NCBI GenBank assembly: GCA_009774375.1
Contig: VSNO01000163.1
Span: 1 to 9,327, forward strand
DNA length: 9,327 bases
Direction of reading: 5' to 3'
Source of the DNA: Lachnospiraceae bacterium
GTDB lineage: Bacteria > Bacillota > Clostridia > Lachnospirales > Lachnospiraceae
The number at the start of each line of letters is the position of its first letter. Position 1 is the first letter of the stretch. The notes under the pieces are model-generated. The model was not told the DNA's origin, did not search any database, and was given only the letters and a program-made list of their open reading frames with translations. Below, piece after piece: positions 1 to 5,081 of the stretch. The position numbers and the translations under genes are program-made.

Positions 1-2
1 CT

Positions 3-21
3 CCCCCCCCCCCCCCCCCCC
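3..21. repeat. 19-base poly-C run at window edge
   Basis: An uninterrupted run of 19 C (poly-G on the minus strand) lies two bases from the window edge and 9 bases beyond the stop codon of the minus-strand gene. A homopolymer this long is rare in mid-GC bacterial DNA. Its place at the very end suggests an assembly artefact, such as poly-G read tails from two-colour sequencing, rather than genomic sequence. A phase-variable tract is the less likely alternative. Confidence 0.9.
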
Positions 22-30
22 TTCGCTCAC

Positions 31-687
31 CTAATCCTGTTCTTGTGGTTTGGCGAGTTTGACGATCCCGTCCAGCTCGTTTGTGGCGCCAAAGCCAAGG
101 AAGATGTTGGAGTCGCCGACGGATTTTTGTCCGGCGAGCATGCTGTAAGCATATTCGGGAGCTTTTTTCATCCTGCCAAAGTAAAAATTGCTGGTGACAA
201 ATCTGGTGAGATTGCGCATGACAAGACCGGCAAGGTCTGTGATGGTCGCATCCCGCACTGTGGCAAAGAGTGGAACGACAGACTCAAAATCATCCTGCTT
301 GACGGCTTCAAGTTCCTCGTCCGTGAATCCGTATGCCTTCTGAAAATCTTTCAGATATCCCGAGACTGTCTCCATAGACAGTCCTGTGGCGTTGACCAGC
401 AGCTGAAAGAATCTCATCGAGACATCGCCCTGTCTGTCGAGAAGCCCTGACACCTGTGCATCTGTCAGGTATCCCATGCTGACAGCGATATCGCCGAAAC
501 GACGATCCTGCTGTGTCTGCTGGTGGTTGATCTCCTCGGTCTGTTCTTTTGTCAGCATGCCTTCTGCAATGGCGATCGTTCCAAGCTTGACGCGTGTCCT
601 CTCCATTTCGGCCTGGAAAGAATTTCGCTGTTCAATGGTGATCACGGATTGTTCGACCAAATAGTTACTGAATAATTGTATAAACAT
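31..687 (-). CDS. MshEN-like two-motif protein, possibly truncated CheX-type regulator
   Basis: This is a soluble 218-residue protein with no signal peptide. Two matching motifs fill the N-terminal half: residues 34-57 (starting KLGTIAIAEGMLT, ending in Q) and 63-86 (starting RFGDIAVSMGYLT, ending in Q). Both follow the spacing (R/K)-(L/F)-G...G-x-(L/I)-T..Q...Q of MshEN/GspE-N domains, some of which bind cyclic di-GMP. Residues 90-218 are mixed alpha/beta and not confidently assigned; they resemble the linker ahead of a CheX-like domain in Lachnospiraceae proteins recalled from memory. The ORF ends at TAG (31-33) without a full CheX-like domain, right beside the poly-C edge, so truncation is possible. 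The ATG at 687 is preferred to the upstream GTG at 699 because GAGGTG lies 9 bases before it. It is transcribed divergently from the next gene. c-di-GMP sensing is an inference. Confidence 0.8.
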   Translation of the reverse strand: MFIQLFSNYLVEQSVITIEQRNSFQAEMERTRVKLGTIAIAEGMLTKEQTEEINHQQTQQDRRFGDIAVSMGYLTDAQVSGLLDRQGDVSMRFFQLLVNATGLSMETVSGYLKDFQKAYGFTDEELEAVKQDDFESVVPLFATVRDATITDLAGLVMRNLTRFVTSNFYFGRMKKAPEYAYSMLAGQKSVGDSNIFLGFGATNELDGIVKLAKPQEQD

Positions 688-696
688 AGCAATTCG

Positions 697-702
697 CACC
701 TC
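697..702 (-). promoter_or_regulatory. Ribosome binding site deciding the start of the minus-strand gene
   Basis: GAGGTG on the minus strand ends 9 bases before the ATG at 687. The alternative GTG start at 699 is part of this same hexamer and has no purine-rich sequence at a useful distance, so the ATG is the better start. Confidence 0.65.
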
Positions 703-729
703 ACTGTCTTTTTTTGTTTACAATAGCCA

Positions 730-758
730 ACTGTAACGATCCAGTACTTTCATCGCAA
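730..758 (-). promoter_or_regulatory. Candidate sigma-A promoter for the minus-strand gene
   Basis: On the minus strand TTGCGA (-35, plus-strand 753-758) and TACAGT (-10, plus-strand 730-735) are separated by exactly 17 bases. Each hexamer matches consensus at 4 of 6 positions. Transcription would start near 723 and give a leader of about 36 bases before the ATG at 687. The call rests on sequence match alone. Confidence 0.4.
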
Positions 759-870
759 AGTTTTGCCCTGAATGTTTACTTTTATTTTACATAATGATTG
801 AATATTTAACAACTATTATTTTGAATATTTTGTTTTTTTTGTTAAAAATCTACATTTTTGCGTCCGATTG

Positions 871-879
871 TGTTATGAT
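871..879 (+). promoter_or_regulatory. Extended -10 promoter of the coiled-coil/CoA-transferase cluster
   Basis: TGTTATGAT is an extended -10 element (TGn followed by TATGAT, 5 of 6 matches to TATAAT). No convincing -35 lies 17 bases upstream, as is common for extended -10 promoters. It sits in AT-rich DNA and would give a leader of about 45 bases before the ATG at 932, making it the likely promoter of the cluster that follows. Confidence 0.5.
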
Positions 880-931
880 ATATAAAACGTCGGAAAATGT
901 TCCGGCAATTGCGAAAGAGGAGAATATTGTG

Positions 932-1387
932 ATGAACGAACAACAGATAAATGAGGGATCCGAGAAACTGATCAAAAAACTCCGCAGGGAGCTTGCGTTT
1001 ACCAGGATCATGTGCCTGGTCACTTCGTTGCTGATCCTGGCGCTGCTCGCGGGCGGAGGATATGTGCTCAGGCAGGTGAACGGGATCATGGGACAGGTGC
1101 AGCCTGTGCTGGACCAGGCTGCGGCGGTCGACGTCGAGAATGTCAACGACACGCTGCGGCAGGTCAAAAGGTCGCTGGAGGATGTCGATCTGGCGCAGGT
1201 CGCAGAGATGATGGAGCAGGCAGTGGAGACGCTGGAGGAGGTTGATATCGAAGCGCTGAACGAGGCCATCAGCGGACTCGATACACAGGAGCTGTCCAGG
1301 ACAATGGCGAATCTGAATGACGCAGTGGAGTCCCTGAAGAGGGTGGAGAGTTCGTTGAACAGGATATTTGGAAAAAGAAGTGTTTGA
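932..1387 (+). CDS. Membrane-anchored coiled-coil protein with ~19-residue repeats
   Basis: The family is not recognised. The 151-residue product has a basic N-terminus (KKLRRE at 15-20), one hydrophobic segment at about 26-46, and a long, mostly helical, acidic tail. By the positive-inside rule the tail would lie outside the membrane. The tail contains degenerate repeats, each opening with VD plus an aliphatic residue: 66-84, 85-103, a short copy 104-116, and a related final segment 117-137. The pattern suits a coiled coil or helical bundle. The ATG at 932 was chosen because AGAGGAG (916-922) lies 9 bases upstream; an in-frame extension back to 794 would run through the promoter region and encode an AT-rich, low-quality peptide. 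Its stop is 16 bases before the CoA-transferase start, so the two are probably co-transcribed. A scaffold or surface role is speculative. Confidence 0.75.
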   Translation: MNEQQINEGSEKLIKKLRRELAFTRIMCLVTSLLILALLAGGGYVLRQVNGIMGQVQPVLDQAAAVDVENVNDTLRQVKRSLEDVDLAQVAEMMEQAVETLEEVDIEALNEAISGLDTQELSRTMANLNDAVESLKRVESSLNRIFGKRSV

Positions 1388-1403
1388 AACGGAGCGTGGT
1401 ACG

Positions 1404-2744
1404 ATGCTGTACGATTTTCAGACTGAGTACAGAGCGAAGCTCGTTACGCCTGATGAGGCAGTGAGGGTGGTAAAGAGCGGCGACTGGGTGGACTATACGA
1501 GCAATCTCGGCATGCCGGTGCTTTTGGACAGGGCTTTGGCGAGGCGCAGGGATGAATTGCAGGATGTGAAGATACGCGGAAATCTGATCATAAAAGGACC
1601 GATCGAGGTGGCGGAGTGTGATGAGAGCCAGGAGCATTTCACCTATCACAGCTGGCATTGTTCTTCCTATGAGCGTCAGCTGTGCGACAGGGGGCTGTGC
1701 TATTTTATCCCCATGGTATTTCACAACAATGCTGCGTATTATGAATATTTTCTGAAGGTCAATGTGGTGATGGTGAGCGTTGCGCCGATGGACCGGCACG
1801 GTTATTTTAATTTTTCTGTCAATACCGGTGTGGCGGCGCCGATCACGCGGACGGCAGATATCGTCATTGTAGAGGTCAATGAGAATCTTCCCATCATTCA
1901 CGGCGGATATGACGAGTGCATCCATATTTCAGATGTGGATTATATCGTGGAGGGGGAACATGAACCGCTCGCGGTCTTGAAAACGTTCCGGCCGACCGAG
2001 ATCGACAGAAAGATCGCACAGAACATCCTGCCCTATATTGTGGACGGCGCTACACTGCAGCTGGGTATCGGAAGCATGCCAAATGCAGTGGGTGAGCTGA
2101 TCGCAGAGTCCGATCTCAAAGATCTGGGGATGCACACAGAGCTCTGCTCTGATGCGTATCTGAGCATGTACAGGGCAGGGAAGCTGACGAACCGGAAGAA
2201 AAAGATCGACAGGGGAAAAGGAGTGTTCGGCTGTGCGATCGGCTCACCGGAGCTCTATGAGTGGGTGGACGACAATCACGGCGTCGCGGCATATCCGCTG
2301 GAATATGTCAACAGGCCGAGCGTCATCGCCCAGATCGACAATATGGTGTCCATCAACAGCTGTGTGTCGGTTGACCTGTACGGACAGGTCGCGGCGGAGA
2401 GTTCCGGTTCCAGACAGATCAGCGGCACGGGCGGACAGCTCGATTTTCTCATAGGGGCCTCCGCGTCAAGGGGCGGCAAGGCATTTATCTGTATGAGCTC
2501 CGTGTACAGGGATAAGGAGGGCGTATACCACTCGCGCATCCGCCCGCAGTTTGACGGGGATATCATCACCTCGCCGAGAAGCCAGATCTATTTCCTGGCA
2601 ACCGAGTATGGCGTGATCAATCTGGAAGGCCGCTCTACCTGGGAACGGGCGGAGGGACTGATCTCAATCGCGCACCCTGATTTCAGGGAAGAGCTGATCC
2701 GGGAGGCGGAGAAGCGCAGGATCTGGAGGCGGTCAAACAAATGA
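1404..2744 (+). CDS. Acyl-CoA:acetate CoA-transferase (But/4-hydroxybutyrate CoA-transferase family)
   Basis: This cytoplasmic enzyme exchanges CoA between an acyl-CoA and a carboxylate. In gut Lachnospiraceae the family includes butyryl-CoA:acetate CoA-transferase (last step of butyrate formation) and 4-hydroxybutyrate CoA-transferase. The 446-residue length is close to the But family. Family landmarks are IVEVNEN (155-161), the ISDVDYIVEG segment (175-184), the glycine-rich GIGSMPNAVG (221-230), the putative thioester-forming Glu246 in HTEL, DLYGQV (324-329), GTGGQLDF (341-348) and the But-like end IAHPDFREELI...IWRRSNK. It resembles But more than AbfT/Cat2, but the substrate pocket differs from remembered But (SWHCSSYER instead of SWHMSGIER, GGYDECIHIS instead of GGTECGIHIS), so the acyl substrate is uncertain. 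The ATG at 1404 has GGAG 9 bases upstream; a TTG at 1368 would overlap the preceding gene. Its stop overlaps the next start. Confidence 0.88.
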   Translation: MLYDFQTEYRAKLVTPDEAVRVVKSGDWVDYTSNLGMPVLLDRALARRRDELQDVKIRGNLIIKGPIEVAECDESQEHFTYHSWHCSSYERQLCDRGLCYFIPMVFHNNAAYYEYFLKVNVVMVSVAPMDRHGYFNFSVNTGVAAPITRTADIVIVEVNENLPIIHGGYDECIHISDVDYIVEGEHEPLAVLKTFRPTEIDRKIAQNILPYIVDGATLQLGIGSMPNAVGELIAESDLKDLGMHTELCSDAYLSMYRAGKLTNRKKKIDRGKGVFGCAIGSPELYEWVDDNHGVAAYPLEYVNRPSVIAQIDNMVSINSCVSVDLYGQVAAESSGSRQISGTGGQLDFLIGASASRGGKAFICMSSVYRDKEGVYHSRIRPQFDGDIITSPRSQIYFLATEYGVINLEGRSTWERAEGLISIAHPDFREELIREAEKRRIWRRSNK

Positions 2745-3505
2745 AAACAGGAAATCCGCGCATGATAAATGAATCAACGACCGTAACAATACAAAACAGG
2801 ATCTGTCATATATACAGATATGGCAAAACAGAGATAAACACACACCGGATCCCTGTGTTTTACTGGGGTACAGGAGCGGCGGGCAGGGAGTCTGTGGAGA
2901 AGATAGCTTCCTGTCTGGATAAATACATGTCAACAGAACAGATGCCGGCTGATGGTTTTATCCTCGCGGCATATGAATCCGAAAACTGGAACGATGATTT
3001 CTCACCGTGGGAAGCGCCGGCAGTCTTTGGCAGGGAAAATTTCGGCGGAAAGGCGGATGCCACACTGGGGTGGCTTGTGCAGCACTATATCCCGTATGTC
3101 GAGGCAAAAACATCCAAAACTGCGCGTTTTTCGGTCGGATATTCACTGGCGGGGCTTTTTAGTCTGTGGGTATACTGTGAGTGCGATATGTTTGCAGGCG
3201 CGGTCAGCTGTTCCGGTTCCCTGTGGTATGAGGGATGGCTTGATTATGTCAGAAAAAAGGGGACAGCGGTGTGCGGGAACGGCACGCGATACCTCTATTT
3301 AAGCCTCGGAGACAGGGAAGAGAAGACAAAGAACAGGCTGATGGCGACAGTGGGGGACAACACGAGAAAAGTGTACACAATGCTCTGTGAAGATCGGAAA
3401 AATGTAAAAGGTGTCCTCGAGTGGAACCAGGGCGGTCACTTTACGGAAGCGGATCTGCGGGTTGTCAGAGGAATCTGTTGGATTTTAAAACATTTTGATG
3501 TATAA
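2741..3505 (+). CDS. Alpha/beta-hydrolase, Fes-like putative esterase
   Basis: A 254-residue serine hydrolase of the putative-esterase group (enterochelin esterase/esterase D-like, alpha/beta-hydrolase fold) without a signal peptide, so cytoplasmic. The nucleophile elbow is GYSLAG at 133-138 with Ser135. Asp191 in LSLGDRE is the likely acid and His233 in GGHF the catalytic base; this order and spacing fit the family. The strand before the elbow (ARFSV) and the ASCSGS-like stretch after it (AVSCSGSLWY) are also typical. The natural ester substrate cannot be read from sequence. The ATG at 2741 overlaps the CoA-transferase stop (ATGA) with GGAGG 11 bases upstream, implying translational coupling. 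The ATG at 2762, with AGGA 9 bases upstream, is a reasonable alternative that would drop the first seven residues. The last codons overlap a candidate promoter for the kinase gene. Confidence 0.82.
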   Translation: MKTGNPRMINESTTVTIQNRICHIYRYGKTEINTHRIPVFYWGTGAAGRESVEKIASCLDKYMSTEQMPADGFILAAYESENWNDDFSPWEAPAVFGRENFGGKADATLGWLVQHYIPYVEAKTSKTARFSVGYSLAGLFSLWVYCECDMFAGAVSCSGSLWYEGWLDYVRKKGTAVCGNGTRYLYLSLGDREEKTKNRLMATVGDNTRKVYTMLCEDRKNVKGVLEWNQGGHFTEADLRVVRGICWILKHFDV

Positions 3506-3506
3506 T
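3478..3506 (+). promoter_or_regulatory. Candidate internal promoter for the galactokinase-like gene
   Basis: TTGGAT (3478-3483) and a perfect TATAAT (3501-3506) are separated by 17 bases. The -10 contains the TAA stop of the esterase gene. The -35 matches only 3 of 6, but they are the key TTG. A start near 3513 would leave a leader of about 29 bases carrying the AAGGAGG ribosome site. It could let the kinase be expressed apart from the upstream genes. Confidence 0.5.
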
Positions 3507-3541
3507 AAAGAAAAAAAGTGGAAAACAAGGAGGAACAAAAA

Positions 3542-4774
3542 ATGAATATCCCAAGCAGTGAGAGACTGGAAAAGGTGTATGGAGAGAGTACAGAGAGCGC
3601 GGAGCGCCTGCGTGCACTGGCGGAGAATTTTCAGAAGAAGTATGGGCATGATGAGGCTGAATTCTTTTCGGCGCCCGGCAGGACGGAGATCATAGGCAAC
3701 CATACGGATCACAATGGCGGAAAGGTGATCGCGGGCAGCATCGACCTGGATACGATCGGTGCGGCGCAGCCAAATAACAGCAGTGTCATCCATATCACAA
3801 GCGAGGGCTATGCCAGGGAGATCGTCGTTGATATCGCGAATCTCGACAGTGTGGAAAAGGTCAGCGGCACGGAGTCGCTCCTTGCCGGTATGATGGAGGG
3901 CGCACAGAAGTTTGGTTTTAAGGTCGGCGGCTTCGACGCGTATGTGTCCACGAACGTGATCGCTGCGGCAGGCGTCAGCTCGTCAGCTTCGTTTGAGATG
4001 CTCGTGTGCACGATCGTCAACCATTTCTTTAACAACGGGGCCATGAGCTGTGCAGATTACGCGAAAATCGGCAAATATTCTGAGAATGTGTACTGGAACA
4101 AGGCATCTGGCATGATGGATCAGATGGCATGTGCTGTGGGCGGACCAGTGCTTTTTGATTTCTCAAATGGAAGCCAGCCGGAGTACAGGCCGCTTTCGTT
4201 CTCCTTTGAGAAAAAAGGATACCGCCTCGTGATCGTGAACACGGGCAAAGGACATGCAGATCTGAGCGAGGAGTACTCCGGGATCCCCAATGAGATGAAG
4301 GAAGCTGCAAAGGTTCTCGGCGTGGAGCTTTTGTGTGAGACAAATCTTGACGAGCTGCTCGCCCACGTGAACGAGATACCAAACGACAGGGCGGTTCTGC
4401 GCGCGATCCACTTCTTCGAGGAGAACCGCAGGGTGGATGAGATGGCAGCGGCGATCGAGGCGGACGACATCGATGCGGTATTGAGGCTTGTCAATGAGTC
4501 TGGCACGTCCTCATGGGAACTGTTGCAGAACTGCTATTCGCTGCAGGACTGCAAGGAGCAGAAGATCACGCTGACACTTGCGCTCACGGAATTGTTTTTA
4601 AGAAGGATCAAAGATGGTGTTTGTCGTGTGCACGGCGGCGGATTTGCAGGGGTGATCATGTGTCTCGTACCGCTTGCCGAGGCCGACAATTATGTGAATT
4701 ATATCGCAAAATATGTGGGCGACAGCAATGTCTACCCGATGAATATCAGGGCAGTCGGGGCAGTCAGGATCTAA
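3542..4774 (+). CDS. Galactokinase-family GHMP kinase (NHTDH variant)
   Basis: A 410-residue GHMP-superfamily sugar kinase. Galactokinases phosphorylate galactose at C1 with ATP in the Leloir pathway. Motif 1 (46-60, starting GRTEIIGNHTDHNGG) is the galactokinase signature, but the usual GEHTDY reads GNHTDH, so the sugar-contacting Glu is Asn53 and the usual Tyr is His57. Arg47 and Asp56 are kept. Motif 2 (GVSSSAS, 144-150) is the ATP/phosphate loop, Asp193 in MMDQ is the likely catalytic base, Tyr245 in SEEY matches the sugar-contact tyrosine, and motif 3 is VHGGGFAGVI (363-372). The same NHTDH form is common in Firmicutes proteins annotated as galactokinase, so activity on galactose or a related sugar is likely but not certain. 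The ATG at 3542 was chosen for AAGGAGG 7-8 bases upstream; a GTG at 3518 lacks such a site. A terminator follows directly. Confidence 0.85.
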   Translation: MNIPSSERLEKVYGESTESAERLRALAENFQKKYGHDEAEFFSAPGRTEIIGNHTDHNGGKVIAGSIDLDTIGAAQPNNSSVIHITSEGYAREIVVDIANLDSVEKVSGTESLLAGMMEGAQKFGFKVGGFDAYVSTNVIAAAGVSSSASFEMLVCTIVNHFFNNGAMSCADYAKIGKYSENVYWNKASGMMDQMACAVGGPVLFDFSNGSQPEYRPLSFSFEKKGYRLVIVNTGKGHADLSEEYSGIPNEMKEAAKVLGVELLCETNLDELLAHVNEIPNDRAVLRAIHFFEENRRVDEMAAAIEADDIDAVLRLVNESGTSSWELLQNCYSLQDCKEQKITLTLALTELFLRRIKDGVCRVHGGGFAGVIMCLVPLAEADNYVNYIAKYVGDSNVYPMNIRAVGAVRI

Positions 4775-4794
4775 AGAGTCTGTACATACATAGG

Positions 4795-4829
4795 AAAGTG
4801 GAGAGTTCGGGCAGAACCTCCACTTTTTT
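4795..4829 (+). terminator. Intrinsic terminator after the galactokinase-like gene
   Basis: AAAGTGGAG (4795-4803) pairs perfectly with CTCCACTTT (4818-4826). Past a one-base bulge, GTTC (4805-4808) pairs with GAAC (4814-4817), closing a five-base loop. A run of six T (4824-4829) overlaps the end of the stem. This is a textbook rho-independent terminator 20 bases after the TAA, ending the upstream cluster. Confidence 0.92.
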
Positions 4830-4836
4830 ATGCACA

Positions 4837-4881
4837 CGGGCACCCAGAGGAAGAATGTCAGCATGCGCTGACGGGTGCCCG
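4837..4881 (+). repeat. Nested hairpin in the intergenic region
   Basis: An outer 9-base perfect stem (CGGGCACCC 4837-4845 with GGGTGCCCG 4873-4881) encloses an 11-base unpaired purine-rich side (4846-4856) and an inner 6-base stem (GTCAGC 4857-4862 with GCTGAC 4867-4872) capped by ATGC. The inner and outer stems stack directly on the 3' side. No T run follows, so this is not a standard terminator. Its function is unknown: a structured RNA element, an extragenic palindrome, or a barrier to transcript decay are all possible. Confidence 0.7.
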
Positions 4882-4886
4882 GCGCG

Positions 4887-4917
4887 CGAGTAGTGGAGAA
4901 GGTCATTCTGCTACTCG
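4887..4917 (+). repeat. Third intergenic hairpin
   Basis: CGAGTAG (4887-4893) pairs with CTACTCG (4911-4917). Inside it AGAA (4897-4900) can pair with TTCT (4906-4909). It follows the nested hairpin by five bases and also lacks a T run. The 4775-5081 interval between the kinase and the binding-protein gene holds this series of hairpins and the promoter region, and no credible gene. Confidence 0.6.
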
Positions 4918-4992
4918 ATTGTCCGATCTGAAAAGAATCGAAGGAAAACTGCAATCGATACCAGAAAAAGTGCGAATGGTGTCTGATCACCC

Positions 4993-5025
4993 TAATCGTT
5001 CGAAAGGTGTGCTATCATAGTTCGA
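4993..5025. promoter_or_regulatory. Imperfect 11-base direct repeat around the ABC-operon promoter (operator candidate)
   Basis: TAATCGTTCGA (4993-5003) and TCATAGTTCGA (5015-5025) agree at 9 of 11 positions and start 22 bases apart, about two helical turns. The first lies upstream of the -10 and the second overlaps the -10 and the expected start. The first copy also contains most of a TTCGAA palindrome (4999-5004). This layout suits binding by a local sugar-responsive regulator, but no regulator gene is in the window. Confidence 0.4.
5010..5018 (+). promoter_or_regulatory. Extended -10 promoter of the sugar ABC operon
   Basis: TGCTATCAT is an extended -10 (TGn plus TATCAT, 5 of 6 to TATAAT). 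No good -35 lies 16-18 bases upstream, which is tolerable for this promoter type and fits dependence on an activator. Transcription would begin near 5025, giving a leader of about 57 bases with a small hairpin (5037-5042 with 5051-5056). Confidence 0.55.
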
Positions 5026-5069
5026 GTATATCAAGGCGCAGCCGGGCAGAGCTGTGACATTGTTTGGAC

Positions 5070-5074
5070 GGAGG
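5070..5074 (+). promoter_or_regulatory. Ribosome binding site pointing to a GTG start
   Basis: GGAGG ends 7 bases before GTG at 5082 but only one base before ATG at 5076. Normal spacing therefore favours the GTG as the true start of the binding-protein gene. The same frame also opens from a TTG at 5064, which has no usable site. Confidence 0.65.
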
Positions 5075-5081
5075 CATGAAA

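Noticed and set aside
794..931. N-terminal extension of the coiled-coil protein by 46 residues
   Set aside because: It runs through the extended -10 promoter and AT-rich DNA and has no ribosome site at its start, while the ATG at 932 has AGAGGAG at good spacing.
1269..1925. 218-codon minus-strand open frame
   Set aside because: It is antisense to the coiled-coil and CoA-transferase genes, has no domain, and its composition is His/Arg-rich as expected of a shadow frame.
4513..4893. 126-codon plus-strand frame over the kinase 3' end and the terminator
   Set aside because: It overlaps the clearly coding kinase frame, passes through the intrinsic terminator and has no recognisable domain.
4957..4983. 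Possible hairpin GATACCA/TGGTGTC upstream of the ABC promoter
   Set aside because: A 7-base stem with a wobble and a 13-base loop, lying upstream of the expected transcription start; too weak to call as an RNA element.
4795..5081. Known riboswitch upstream of the ABC operon
   Set aside because: The hairpins lie before the promoter, not in the leader, and no conserved aptamer core was recognised.
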